Source: Pseudomonadales bacterium (lineage in GTDB: Bacteria; Pseudomonadota; Gammaproteobacteria; Pseudomonadales; Azotimanducaceae). Taken from it: a stretch of DNA of 64,000 nucleotides. The notes below the pieces were generated by a model. That model saw only the letters and a program-made list of their open reading frames with translations. It searched no databases and was not told where the DNA came from. Shown one piece after another: positions 27,935 through 36,501 of the stretch; within the stretch, counting starts at the first letter, position 1; each line of letters opens with the position of its first letter. Made by a program: the position numbers and the translations under genes. Location: NCBI GenBank assembly GCA_024234635.1, contig JACKNX010000003.1, positions 277,526 through 341,525 on the forward strand, written 5' to 3'.

Positions 27935-28975
27935 TTATTCGGTCGTGAGCAGGCTGGGGTTGTTGGACTCCTCCATCATCTCCAGCGCCTTGCCGCCACC
28001 ACGCGCAACGCAGGTAAGCGGATCTTCGGCGACAATGACCGGCAGCCCGGTTTCCTCGGCAAGCAGAACGTCCAGATCGCGCAGCAGCGCGCCGCCACCG
28101 GTAAGCACGAACCCCGTTTCGGCTATATCCGAGGCCAGTTCCGGCGGACACTGTTCCAGCGCCGATTTCACGCCCTGCACGATCATGGACAATGGTTCCT
28201 GCAGCGCCTCAAGAATTTCATTGCTGTTCAATACGAACGCCCGCGGCACCCCTTCCGCCAGATTGCGCCCGCGCACGTCAATCTCGCGGACCTCCTTCTG
28301 CGGGTAGGCGGCCCCGATTTCCTGCTTGATGCGCTCAGCCGTCGCTTCGCCGATGAGACTTCCCTGCGTGCGGCGCACGTAACTCACGATGGCCTCGTCG
28401 AAGCGGTCACCGCCCACCCGGATGGTGTCCGAATAGACCACCCCGTTCAGGGAAATGATGGCGATTTCGGTGGTGCCGCCCCCAATGTCCACCACCATCG
28501 TGCCCACGGCCTCGTGCACGGGCAGTCCGGCACCGATTGCGGCTGCCATGGGCTCCTCGATAATGCGTACGTCCCTGGCCCCGGCAGACAGGGCGCTCTC
28601 ACGGATCGCACGCCGTTCGACTTCGGTGGATTTACACGGCACGCAGACCAGTACCCGCGGGCTCGGGCGGATGAACGCGTTTTCGTGCACCTTGGCGATG
28701 AAATACTTCAGCATCTTTTCGGTAACCAGGAAGTCGGCGATCACCCCGTCCTTCAACGGCCGGATGGCGGTGATATTGCCCGGCGTACGACCGAGCATGC
28801 GCTTGGCATCCAGGCCGACGGCCGCCACGGTTTTCTGATTACCCTGCTGGCGGATCGCCACCACGGAGGGTTCATTCAGTACGATGCCCTGGTGACGGAC
28901 ATAGATAAGGGTATTGGCGGTACCGAGGTCGATGGCGAGATCGCGCGAGAACAGCCCGCGAATGAACTTGAACAT
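27935..28975 (-). CDS. mreB: Rod shape-determining protein MreB
   Basis: Bacterial actin that forms membrane-bound filaments guiding lateral wall synthesis. The 346 residues contain the ATPase phosphate-1 motif DLGTANTLIYV, the connecting MVVDIGGGTTEIA and the adenosine motif VLTGGGALLRDL, plus the N-terminal amphipathic MFKFIRGLFSRD that binds membrane. The ATG at 28975 matches the family; the upstream 20 codons of open frame are leader. It is the first gene of mreBCD-maf-rng, with a good promoter upstream and 176 bp to mreC. Confidence 0.97.
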   Translation of the reverse strand: MFKFIRGLFSRDLAIDLGTANTLIYVRHQGIVLNEPSVVAIRQQGNQKTVAAVGLDAKRMLGRTPGNITAIRPLKDGVIADFLVTEKMLKYFIAKVHENAFIRPSPRVLVCVPCKSTEVERRAIRESALSAGARDVRIIEEPMAAAIGAGLPVHEAVGTMVVDIGGGTTEIAIISLNGVVYSDTIRVGGDRFDEAIVSYVRRTQGSLIGEATAERIKQEIGAAYPQKEVREIDVRGRNLAEGVPRAFVLNSNEILEALQEPLSMIVQGVKSALEQCPPELASDIAETGFVLTGGGALLRDLDVLLAEETGLPVIVAEDPLTCVARGGGKALEMMEESNNPSLLTTE

Positions 28976-29036
28976 ATAACGTGTGTCGCTTGTCTGTCCT
29001 GGAAGCGAAAGAAGGCCGGACGGAGCGTCGGCCATT

Positions 29037-29062
29037 GACCTGAGTCATGTACAACTCAGGTC
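29037..29062 (-). promoter_or_regulatory. 9-bp inverted repeat at the predicted mreB transcript 5' end
   Basis: Arms GACCTGAGT (29037-29045) and ACTCAGGTC (29054-29062) flank an 8-nt loop. The repeat starts where transcription from the promoter at 29068-29096 would begin. It could be a 5' stem-loop that protects the mreB mRNA or an operator; the sequence cannot distinguish these. Confidence 0.5.
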
Positions 29063-29067
29063 TTGGC

Positions 29068-29096
29068 ACTGTAATGGCCAAACCCTTTTCAATCAA
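29068..29096 (-). promoter_or_regulatory. Sigma-70-type promoter for mreB
   Basis: On the minus strand TTGATT (29096-29091) and TACAGT (29073-29068) are separated by exactly 17 bp, matching four of six positions at each of the -35 and -10 boxes. The predicted start site is near 29061, about 85 nt before the mreB ATG. Divergent gatC lies on the other side. Confidence 0.6.
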
Positions 29097-29264
29097 TTAG
29101 GCTTTGCCGCCCTGTTTTCCGGGTCAACAACCGCGCACACCGGTTTCGGGGGCCAGAGCCGGCCGGGGCACGGGCACCGGCAGCCGGGATTGGATGGCCT
29201 GAATCCAGGAATGCCGGGCGGCCCCTCCTCTCCGTCTTCGAATAACGGGCAGTGCAACAAACTC

Positions 29265-29546
29265 ATGACCGACATCGATCTCAACCACCTGCTGCACCTG
29301 GCGGCACTGGACATGCCGGCAACGGAACGATCGCTGGCAACCGCGGACCTCGAACGCATCATCGAGATGATCGATCGCATGCAGCGCGTGACCACCGATG
29401 GTGTCCTGCCGATGGCCAACCCGCTCGATCGCACGCAGCGACTGCGTCCGGACGCGGTGACGGAACAGGTGAATCGCACCGTGTTCCAGCAGGGTAACGA
29501 ACACGTTCACGACGGCTACTACATCGTGCCGCGGGTGGTGGACTGA
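29265..29546 (+). CDS. gatC: Aspartyl/glutamyl-tRNA amidotransferase subunit C
   Basis: Small structural subunit of GatCAB, which converts Asp-tRNA(Asn) and/or Glu-tRNA(Gln) to the amide forms. The 93 residues follow the family pattern (DLNHLLHLAAL, the helix ATADLERIIEMIDRMQRV, and PLDRTQRLRPDAVTEQVNR). The ATG at 29265 is supported by homology; the open frame upstream runs through the mreB promoter region. gatA starts 3 bp after its stop. Confidence 0.95.
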   Translation: MTDIDLNHLLHLAALDMPATERSLATADLERIIEMIDRMQRVTTDGVLPMANPLDRTQRLRPDAVTEQVNRTVFQQGNEHVHDGYYIVPRVVD

Positions 29547-29549
29547 GTT

Positions 29550-31016
29550 ATGCCGGCGCTGCATCACACCCCGGTGGCCGGACTCAGCGCGCTGCTGACC
29601 GCCGGTGAACTTTCGAGCGTTGAACTGACCCGGCACTTTCTGGATCGCATCGAGCGCTACCAGGGCGAGCTCAATGCTTTCATCACGGTGACCCCGGAAC
29701 GCGCGCTTGCTGACGCCGCGGCGGCGGATGCCCGCAGGCGCCAGGGAGATGCGTCACCCCTGACCGGCATTCCCTACGCCTGCAAGGACATCTTCTGCAC
29801 GCGGGATGTGCTGACCACCTGCGGCTCGAAGATGCTCGCCAATTTCGTGGCTCCCTACGAATCCACCGCGACAGCCCGAATCGCCGACGCGGGCGCGGTA
29901 CTGCTGGGCAAGACCAACATGGACGAGTTCGCCATGGGCTCCAGCAACGAATCCTCTTTTTTCGGCAGCGTGGGCAATCCCTGGAACATCGACTGCGTGC
30001 CGGGCGGCTCTTCCGGCGGCAGCGCGGTGGCCGTGGCGGCGGGTCTGGCCCCGCTGGCCACCGGCACCGATACGGGCGGCTCCATCCGCCAGCCAGCCGC
30101 ATTCTGCGGTATCAGCGGCCTGAAACCGACGTATGGCCGTGTGTCCCGCTACGGCATGATTGCATTTGCCTCCAGCCTGGATCAGGGCGGTCCCATGGCT
30201 CGCGGCGTCGAAGACCTGGGCCTGCTGCTGGGCGTCATGGCGGGGTTCGATGCCGCCGACTCCACCAGCAGCGACGCAAACGAAGACTGGCTGGCCGGGC
30301 TGCGGGAGGGGCGCATGCCCGCTGCGGAGCCACTGACCATCGGCCTGCCAAAGGAGTACTTCGACGGGTTGGGCGCCGCCGCGGCGTCGCTGGACGAGGC
30401 CAGACGGGTATTCGAAGCCCGCGGCTATCGGGTACGCGAGGTTTCCCTGCCACATACCGAGCCTGCGATCCCCGTGTACTACGTGCTGGCGGGGGCGGAA
30501 GCCTCCGCCAATCTGTCTCGTTACGACGGCATCCGGTTCGGCCACCGCGCCGACAATCCCCACGACGTCCGCGATCTCTATGTCCGCTCACGCAGTGAAG
30601 GATTTGGCGCCGAGGTCAAGCGCCGCATCCTCACCGGCACCTACGCGCTTTCCGTTGGCTACTATGAAGCGTACTACCAGAAAGCGCAGCGCGTGCGGCG
30701 GCTCATTCAGCAGGACTTTCTCAGAGCCTTCGGCGACGTCGATATCCTGCTCACGCCGACAGCGCCGGGCGCTGCGTTCAGACGCGGCGAGCTGACACGC
30801 GATCCAGTCGCGATGTATCAGCAGGACGTCTACACCACGCCGGTAAGCCTGGCCGGGCTCCCGGCACTGTCCCTGCCGTGCGGATTTGTGGATGGTCTGC
30901 CCCTGGGCATGCAGCTGATCGCACCGCATTTCCGGGAGGACCGGTTGCTGGCCGCGGGCCTGGATTTTCAGCACGACACCGACTGGCATCATCGGCATCC
31001 GGAGGGTTGGCAATGA
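29550..31016 (+). CDS. gatA: Aspartyl/glutamyl-tRNA amidotransferase subunit A
   Basis: Amidase-signature subunit that releases ammonia from glutamine. The 488 residues include the catalytic triad region: Lys in PYACKDIFCT, and the Ser-cisSer stretch GGSSGGSAVAVAAG followed by TDTGGSIRQPAAFCG. It is coupled to gatB by ATGA. GatCAB presence implies that at least one of AsnRS/GlnRS is missing or backed up in this organism, or that it uses the transamidation route in parallel. Confidence 0.97.
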   Translation: MPALHHTPVAGLSALLTAGELSSVELTRHFLDRIERYQGELNAFITVTPERALADAAAADARRRQGDASPLTGIPYACKDIFCTRDVLTTCGSKMLANFVAPYESTATARIADAGAVLLGKTNMDEFAMGSSNESSFFGSVGNPWNIDCVPGGSSGGSAVAVAAGLAPLATGTDTGGSIRQPAAFCGISGLKPTYGRVSRYGMIAFASSLDQGGPMARGVEDLGLLLGVMAGFDAADSTSSDANEDWLAGLREGRMPAAEPLTIGLPKEYFDGLGAAAASLDEARRVFEARGYRVREVSLPHTEPAIPVYYVLAGAEASANLSRYDGIRFGHRADNPHDVRDLYVRSRSEGFGAEVKRRILTGTYALSVGYYEAYYQKAQRVRRLIQQDFLRAFGDVDILLTPTAPGAAFRRGELTRDPVAMYQQDVYTTPVSLAGLPALSLPCGFVDGLPLGMQLIAPHFREDRLLAAGLDFQHDTDWHHRHPEGWQ

Positions 31017-32464
31017 CCACCTGGGAACCCGTCATCGGGCTGGAGGTGCACGTCCAGCTGGCGACGAAGAGCAAGATTTTCTCAGGCGCCGCCACCCGGT
31101 TCGGTGCGGCCCCGAATGCACAGGCGTGCGCCGTGGATCTGGGGCTGCCCGGCACCCTGCCCGTACTCAACGCCGACGCCGTGCGCATGGCCATCATGTT
31201 CGGCCTGGCAGTCGATGCGCAGATCAATCTCAACAGCGTGTTCGAACGCAAGAACTACTTCTACCCCGATCTGCCGAAGGGCTACCAGATCAGCCAGTTC
31301 GCCATACCCATCGTCGGCATGGGCACGCTGCACATTCCGGGGCAGGACGGTAAACCGCTGGCCGTGCGCATCACGCGCGCGCACCTGGAAGAGGATGCCG
31401 GTAAGTCCGTACACGATGTCCTGCCGGGCCTGTCCGGCATCGATCTGAACCGTGCCGGCACGCCGCTGCTGGAAGTCGTCTCAGAGCCGGACCTGCGGAA
31501 CGCCGCGGACGCCGCAACGTACTTCCGCACCTTGTGGTCACTGGTGCGCAGTCTCGGTATATGCGATGGCCAGTTGCAGGAAGGCAGCATGCGCTGTGAT
31601 GCCAATGTCTCCGTGCGCCCGGTCGGCGCCAGTGAATTCGGCGTGCGCACCGAGATCAAGAACATCAATTCCTTCCGCTTCGTCGAACGCGCGATCAACT
31701 ATGAAATCGAACGCCAGATCGACGTGCTCGAACGCGGCGGCAGCATCCAGCGCGAGACCCGGCTGTATGATGCGGAGCGCAACGAAACGCGCACCATGCG
31801 ATTGAAGGAAGACTCCGAGGACTACCGCTACTTTCCCGACCCGGACCTGCTACCGCTGTCGCTGGATGCGGCCTACATCGAGGCTGTTCGCGACGCCATG
31901 CCGGAGTTGCCCGCCGCGCGCGCCGCGCGCTACGAACGCACGCATGCCATCGCCGCCGGCATCGCCACCGCGCTCGCCGAGGATCCGGACGTGGCCGCTT
32001 ACTTCGAAGCCGCCTGCGTTCCCGGCGCGGAACCGAAGGTAGTCGCCAACTGGATCGTCAACGATCTCGCGGGACGCCTGAACAGCGAAAGCCGGGCGAT
32101 TGCAGCCAGCCCGGTCACCCCCCAGGCCCTGGGTACGCTGGCAGCCCGCATTGCCGACGCGACCTTGTCATCAAAAACGGCAAAGACGGTGTTCGACCGG
32201 CTGTGGAGTGAAGGCGGTGATGTGGACGCCATCATCGACGCCGCCGGCCTGCGTCAGCTGGACGATCGTGAGGCACTCGCCGTGCTGGTAAGGGATATTG
32301 TCGACGCCAACCCCAATCAGGTGGCGCAGTACCAGGCGGCGGACAAGGACAAACGGAAGAAGCTCAAAGGTTTTTTTGTCGGCCAGATCATGAAGCGTAC
32401 CGAAGGCAAGGCCAATCCGAAGACCGTTGACGAGCTGCTGATCGGGGCATTGGAGGCCCCCTGA
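31013..32464 (+). CDS. gatB: Aspartyl/glutamyl-tRNA amidotransferase subunit B
   Basis: Subunit that binds the misacylated tRNA and performs kinase and amide-transfer steps. The 483-residue product starts MTTWEPVIGLEVHVQL and shows LPGTLPVLN, the KNYFYPDLPKGYQISQF motif and EIKNINSFRFVERAI. The C-terminal helical YqeY-like tail ends in GQIMKRTEGKANPKTV. The stop is 27 bp from the convergent CBS gene. It marks the right edge of the first Pseudomonas-like synteny block. Confidence 0.97.
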   Translation: MTTWEPVIGLEVHVQLATKSKIFSGAATRFGAAPNAQACAVDLGLPGTLPVLNADAVRMAIMFGLAVDAQINLNSVFERKNYFYPDLPKGYQISQFAIPIVGMGTLHIPGQDGKPLAVRITRAHLEEDAGKSVHDVLPGLSGIDLNRAGTPLLEVVSEPDLRNAADAATYFRTLWSLVRSLGICDGQLQEGSMRCDANVSVRPVGASEFGVRTEIKNINSFRFVERAINYEIERQIDVLERGGSIQRETRLYDAERNETRTMRLKEDSEDYRYFPDPDLLPLSLDAAYIEAVRDAMPELPAARAARYERTHAIAAGIATALAEDPDVAAYFEAACVPGAEPKVVANWIVNDLAGRLNSESRAIAASPVTPQALGTLAARIADATLSSKTAKTVFDRLWSEGGDVDAIIDAAGLRQLDDREALAVLVRDIVDANPNQVAQYQAADKDKRKKLKGFFVGQIMKRTEGKANPKTVDELLIGALEAP

Positions 32465-32480
32465 AGGAGGAAGGGCCTCC
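32452..32480. terminator. Weak hairpin between convergent gatB and CBS gene
   Basis: GGAGGCCC (32452-32459) and GGGCCTCC (32473-32480) can pair across a 13-nt loop, spanning the gatB stop codon. No U-tract follows on either strand. It is placed where a bidirectional terminator would be expected, but the support is structural only. Confidence 0.35.
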
Positions 32481-32490
32481 CAGCCGGTAG

Positions 32491-32892
32491 TCAGCGCCGC
32501 AACAGGAAGTCCTCCGCCGCGCGCAAGACATCCCGCCGACTCACCTGGCCCACCAGCCTTCCACCGTCGACGACCGGAAAACGACGTCGCCCGTCCTCGA
32601 TGAAGCGTAGTGCCAGGGTATAGATATCCTGGTGGGGATCGATGGTGTCCACAGGGAACTTCATGTAGTCGGCCACGATGCCGCCGGATTCGTCGTAGTA
32701 GCTGTCCTGAATGACCACCTGCATCAGGTCGACTTCGGAAAGGATGCCCACCAGTTCGCCGCCCTCGTTGACGACCGGTGCCCCGGATATCTTCTGGTCG
32801 AGGAAAACACGCATGGCTTCCACCACGTTCGTCTCTGGACGAAACGTGACCAGCTGCGTTGCCATGTAGTCTTTGACCTTCACTGATCGCAT
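32491..32892 (-). CDS. Stand-alone CBS-pair protein
   Basis: A 133-residue protein made almost entirely of two CBS domains (about 5-60 and 75-130), with the repeated 'V.DYM' starts (VKVKDYMATQLVTF and VADYMKFPVDTI) and PVV.GG.LVG patterns. Such pairs bind adenosine nucleotides and usually regulate a partner, but no partner can be named from context. The ATG at 32892 was chosen because the first CBS domain begins right after it; the open frame continues to 33057 without recognisable sequence. It is monocistronic and divergent from the DUF35/thiolase pair. Confidence 0.8.
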   Translation of the reverse strand: MRSVKVKDYMATQLVTFRPETNVVEAMRVFLDQKISGAPVVNEGGELVGILSEVDLMQVVIQDSYYDESGGIVADYMKFPVDTIDPHQDIYTLALRFIEDGRRRFPVVDGGRLVGQVSRRDVLRAAEDFLLRR

Positions 32893-33079
32893 CACCCTGC
32901 TCCCGGAGAGTTGCCTGAACAGCGACGTTACCATTCCCGGTCTGGAATGGGAGCCTTTAACGGCGTCCGGGGGGCAGGGTATAGTCCAGCCTTTGTCAAT
33001 CCGTCGGTGTTTCCGCCCGCACGCACCTTGCGTCACGGGCATTCGACAGCCGCGCAACTACTTCACCAGGGGGACTATT

Positions 33080-33499
33080 TTGAGCGCCAAACCTCTTCCA
33101 GCAGTCAGTTATCTCAAGATCCCGGACGACGGCGACCCCTACCTCGAGGGGTATCAGTGCGGCGCGTGTGGCGCCACGTTTCTGGGTGAACGGCACGTGT
33201 GCTCAAAGTGCGGCGCCCGAGACCAGATGAAACCGAAACGGCTGCCGAACTCCGGCAAGCTGTATTCGTATTCCATCGTGCACCGGTCGTTTCCCGGCAT
33301 CCAGGTTCCCTACATCAGCGCAATCGTCGATCTGGATGACGGCACCGCGATCAAGGGGAACCTCGTCAATATCGACCCGGACCCGGAAAAAATTACCTTC
33401 GACATGCCCGTGGAAGTGATCTACGGCGATGCCCTCGGCCGCAAGGATCGCGAAGGCAATTCCTATCTCTCGTATTTCTTCCAACCCAAATCCGCTTGA
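33080..33499 (+). CDS. DUF35 zinc-ribbon/OB-fold acyl-CoA-associated protein
   Basis: A 139-residue protein with a rubredoxin-like zinc ribbon (CGACGATFLGERHVCSKCG, two Cys-x2-Cys knuckles, about residues 22-40) followed by an OB fold (about 50-125). DUF35 proteins typically form complexes with thiolases or SCP2-type enzymes and help acyl-CoA chemistry, as in steroid side-chain aldolases or HMG-CoA synthase complexes. The start is a TTG at 33080 preceded by AGGGGGA. It lies 12 bp upstream of the thiolase gene, so an operon and complex are likely; the substrate is unknown. Confidence 0.85.
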   Translation: MSAKPLPAVSYLKIPDDGDPYLEGYQCGACGATFLGERHVCSKCGARDQMKPKRLPNSGKLYSYSIVHRSFPGIQVPYISAIVDLDDGTAIKGNLVNIDPDPEKITFDMPVEVIYGDALGRKDREGNSYLSYFFQPKSA

Positions 33500-33511
33500 G
33501 GAGACCAGGTT

Positions 33512-34654
33512 ATGAGCGACGCATACGTAGTCGGCGTGGATATGATCAAGTTCGGACGCTTTCCGGACAAAACCGTTCCGCAGCTGGGTGCCCAGGCAGC
33601 GCTGATGGCGCTGGATGATTGTGGCCTGACCATCAACGACATGGAGGCCCTGTACTGCGGCAACCTGGGTCAGGCCGCCGGCATGGTGGGCCAGCGGATA
33701 TTGCAGGAGATCGGCCAGACGGGGATACCGGTGGTCAATGTCTCCAATGCCTGTGCCACGGGCGCCACCGCGTTTCGCGAGGGGTGGGCGGCGGTAAAGG
33801 CCGGACTGTACGACCTGGTTCTCGCCGTAGGTGTTGAACAGATGGGCAAGGGCCTGCTTGGCGGCGCTGGCGGCGGCAGCGGCATTCCGCGCGAAGGCCT
33901 GCTGGGCTCAGGCACCATGCCCGCGGTGTTCGCGGAGGCGGGACTGGAACATTCACGCAAGCACGGCACCACGTTCGAACAGTTCGCCAAGGTATCGGTA
34001 AAGAACCACCACCACAGCACGCTGAATCCGAAAGCCATGTACCAGATCGAAACACCTCTGGAAGTGGTCATGAACGCGGAAATGATCTCCTACCCGAATA
34101 CCAAGCTCATGTGTTCAGTCAACGTGGACGGCTCCGCGGCGGCGGTCATCTGTTCCGAGAAGAAAGCGCGCGAGCTGGGACTGCTGAAACGGGCGGTGCG
34201 TGTGCGCGCTTCGGTACTGACCTCGGATCCGTGGCAGGAACGCGATCTTGTCATGCCCGACGTGAATTCCTGCACGCGACTGGCGGCCAGAAAGGCGTAC
34301 GACATGGCGGGTATCGGCGCAGAAGATATCGACCTGGTGGAACTGCATGACTGCTTTGCCACCGCGGAGATCCTGCACTACGAAAATCTCGGCCTGTGCG
34401 GCGACGGAGAAGCCGGCCGCATGATCGATACCGGTGAAGTTGCGCTGGGCGGCCGCATTCCGGTCAACGTTTCCGGGGGCTTGTTGTCCAAGGGCCATCC
34501 GCTCGGGGCAACCGGCATCGCCAACATCTATGAAGTCACCACGCATCTGCGCGGCGAAGCCGGCAAGCGGCAGGTGGAAGGTGCACGTCTCGGACTCACG
34601 CACGTCATCGGTCTGGGCAGTGCCTGCGGCATCCACATACTCGAAAAGGTCTGA
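33512..34654 (+). CDS. SCP2-type thiolase family protein
   Basis: A 380-residue thiolase-fold enzyme. It has the nucleophile-loop cysteine in NVSNACATGATAF (about residue 85), HDCFATAE, the GGLLSKGHPLGATG motif and the terminal GLGSACGIHIL. The HDCF motif in place of the usual NEAF, and pairing with a DUF35 protein, point to the SCP-x/acetyl-CoA acetyltransferase subgroup rather than to FadA. It may be a degradative thiolase acting on branched or sterol-type acyl chains, or a synthetic condensing enzyme; context does not decide. A GAGGAGA site precedes the ATG and an intrinsic terminator follows. Confidence 0.85.
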   Translation: MSDAYVVGVDMIKFGRFPDKTVPQLGAQAALMALDDCGLTINDMEALYCGNLGQAAGMVGQRILQEIGQTGIPVVNVSNACATGATAFREGWAAVKAGLYDLVLAVGVEQMGKGLLGGAGGGSGIPREGLLGSGTMPAVFAEAGLEHSRKHGTTFEQFAKVSVKNHHHSTLNPKAMYQIETPLEVVMNAEMISYPNTKLMCSVNVDGSAAAVICSEKKARELGLLKRAVRVRASVLTSDPWQERDLVMPDVNSCTRLAARKAYDMAGIGAEDIDLVELHDCFATAEILHYENLGLCGDGEAGRMIDTGEVALGGRIPVNVSGGLLSKGHPLGATGIANIYEVTTHLRGEAGKRQVEGARLGLTHVIGLGSACGIHILEKV

Positions 34655-34672
34655 TCCCTCGAGGTAGCCGGG

Positions 34673-34700
34673 AACGCCGGGATTTCCCGGCGTTTTCCTT
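34673..34700 (+). terminator. Intrinsic terminator after the thiolase gene
   Basis: AACGCCGGGA (34673-34682) pairs with TCCCGGCGTT (34685-34694), a 10-bp arm with the innermost pairs opening into a small loop, and is followed by TTCCTTTC. It sits 19 bp after the thiolase stop and shows the clearest U-rich tail of any hairpin in the window. Confidence 0.75.
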
Positions 34701-34723
34701 TCAACTCCGCGACATCTTCGGTC

Positions 34724-35212
34724 ATGAGAATCGGTATCGTTGGCGACACGCACAACAACCTCAAGAACGTAGCCCGCATCGTCGAGCTCTTCAACGAGGC
34801 TGGGGTAGCGCGGGTCATCCATACCGGTGACATCTCGCAACCGAAGACCCTGGACGCGTTCACCCGCCTGACCGCCCCGCTCTATGGTGTGTTCGGGAAC
34901 AACGATGTGGGCGAGCAACATCTGCTGTCCGTTCGTGCGCTCGAGCTGGGCTTTCATTTCGTGACGCCGCCACTGCACCTTGCATGGCACGGACGCAACA
35001 TCCTTGTGGTGCACGACCCGCTGGAAGCAGACACATTTGTCGCGCCTCACCACGACGTGGTGATCCACGGCCACACGCATCTCTATCGGCACGAGCTGAC
35101 GGACGGACGGCTGGTGTTCAATCCCGGCGAGTGCGCCGGTCACATGCGGGGCTACAACGCCATCGGTGTCGTGGACCTGAGCGATCTATCCACGCGTCTG
35201 CTCAAGTTCTGA
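34724..35212 (+). CDS. YfcE/MJ0936-family metallophosphoesterase
   Basis: A 162-residue calcineurin-like phosphodiesterase. All metal-binding blocks are present in order: GDTHNN (N-terminus), HTGDIS, GNND, the HDP histidine and GHTHLY. Enzymes of this subfamily hydrolyse artificial phosphodiesters in vitro and physiological substrates are mostly unknown. The ATG at 34724 lies 24 bp after the thiolase terminator, so it may be transcribed separately. Its stop codon is part of a hairpin shared with the convergent membrane-protein gene. Confidence 0.85.
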   Translation: MRIGIVGDTHNNLKNVARIVELFNEAGVARVIHTGDISQPKTLDAFTRLTAPLYGVFGNNDVGEQHLLSVRALELGFHFVTPPLHLAWHGRNILVVHDPLEADTFVAPHHDVVIHGHTHLYRHELTDGRLVFNPGECAGHMRGYNAIGVVDLSDLSTRLLKF

Positions 35213-35228
35213 GCCGGCAGCCGGCTCA
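35210..35228. terminator. Hairpin spanning both stop codons of convergent genes
   Basis: TGAGCCGGC (35210-35218) and GCCGGCTCA (35220-35228) are perfectly complementary around a single base. The first arm begins with the phosphoesterase TGA and the second arm contains, on the other strand, the TGA of the membrane-protein gene. With a realistic 3-5 nt loop, six to seven pairs remain. No U-tract is present. Confidence 0.45.
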
Positions 35229-36428
35229 GGCCTGTTGCAATGAGCGCCGCCAGCGCAATCCAACGGCAATGGCGACCGGCAACCAGATGAGAAACCAGGT
35301 CGAGCCGATCTTGTCGAGAAGTTCATGGCCATCCAGCAGATAGGCCGGCAGCGCCAATCCAAGCAGCGCCAGCGCCAATCGCGCGTCCGCATCGTCGTAA
35401 GCGTAAAGCAGTTCCCGCAAGGTCATCCACAGCACAAGGAGAAACAGGCCGAGGCCCACGATGCCGCTCTGATACAGCACCGACAGATAGATGTTGTGCG
35501 GGTGCTGGATCACCATGTCGCCAATGAGAAAATCATTGGGTGTGAGGATGCCAAGACCGAACCACATGTGAGCGGTACCGATGCGATCGAGCGCCAGGCT
35601 CCAGATCTCCGGACGGAAGCTGGTACCGCGCGGCAACAGCAGGTCCCGCGTGGCGTCGTTGAGGAAGAGGACGACGAGCAATATGCCGAGCAACAGCCCC
35701 ACCGACACGACGCTACTGAGGAAACGCCCACGATCCGCGAGCCGCTCGGCAAGCAACATGATGGCACCACCGATGGCAACGCTGACCCAGGCATTGCGCG
35801 AATCGGAAAAGTAGATCGCATACACAGCCAGGGCAATCGTCACGATCGCCAGCGCGCGCCAGAACCGCCCTTCTTCGTGCAGGAAGGCCTGTAGCGAAAT
35901 GATTGCAACTGCGCCGTACACAAGCGCGGCGATGACATGCGTATCCAGTTGTCCCATCCCGTTCAGACGACCGTCCACGGGCGGCCACACGTTATAGCGC
36001 ACTACCGCGGCCAGCAGCGCCAGGCCGCCGACCAGCGTCATCACACGCCTCAACCAGAACTGCACCTTGCCGCGCAACTGCACTTCGGCCATGCCAAGCA
36101 CGAACGTGGCGACCAGGAGCATACGGACAGCCATCGAGCCGAATCGTCGCCAGCTGAACGCTTCCGACCAGAAGCTTGAGGCCGCGAGAAAGGCGAGAAG
36201 TACAAAGATCACGGCAAACAGATTCGTGCGGGCGATATCCGCCCATTGCCGGTAGCCCGCAAGTACCACCAGGGCCAGCACGTAGGTGACCATGCTGGCA
36301 CCGCTTTGGGAGGACAACAGCAACACCGCGGCGAAACAGGCCAGGAGAAGCCAACCGAGCACGTCGATGCGGTCGTACCGGTGAGCGGGCAAATAGGGCA
36401 TGCGGGTGGGTACTGTCTTGGGTTGCAT
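35226..36428 (-). CDS. O-antigen ligase/polymerase-like membrane protein (Wzy_C family)
   Basis: A polytopic inner-membrane protein (about 400 residues, roughly 10-12 hydrophobic segments) with the Wzy_C landmark PHNIYLSVLYQSGIVGLGLF, including the histidine-containing periplasmic motif, and a large loop before it (FRPEIWSLALDRI). WaaL-type ligases attach O-antigen to lipid A-core; related proteins polymerise or ligate other glycans, so the precise role is open. The start is uncertain: ATG at 36428 was used, with a GTG at 36452 and ATG at 36401 possible; none has a clear ribosome-binding site. Confidence 0.72.
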   Translation of the reverse strand: MQPKTVPTRMPYLPAHRYDRIDVLGWLLLACFAAVLLLSSQSGASMVTYVLALVVLAGYRQWADIARTNLFAVIFVLLAFLAASSFWSEAFSWRRFGSMAVRMLLVATFVLGMAEVQLRGKVQFWLRRVMTLVGGLALLAAVVRYNVWPPVDGRLNGMGQLDTHVIAALVYGAVAIISLQAFLHEEGRFWRALAIVTIALAVYAIYFSDSRNAWVSVAIGGAIMLLAERLADRGRFLSSVVSVGLLLGILLVVLFLNDATRDLLLPRGTSFRPEIWSLALDRIGTAHMWFGLGILTPNDFLIGDMVIQHPHNIYLSVLYQSGIVGLGLFLLVLWMTLRELLYAYDDADARLALALLGLALPAYLLDGHELLDKIGSTWFLIWLPVAIAVGLRWRRSLQQA

Positions 36429-36501
36429 CGTGTACGTTGTTTTGGACGGCACGGTTCAAGCAGGCAAGCCTACAGGAGAGCATCCGGACAGGGGTAGCTC
36501 C

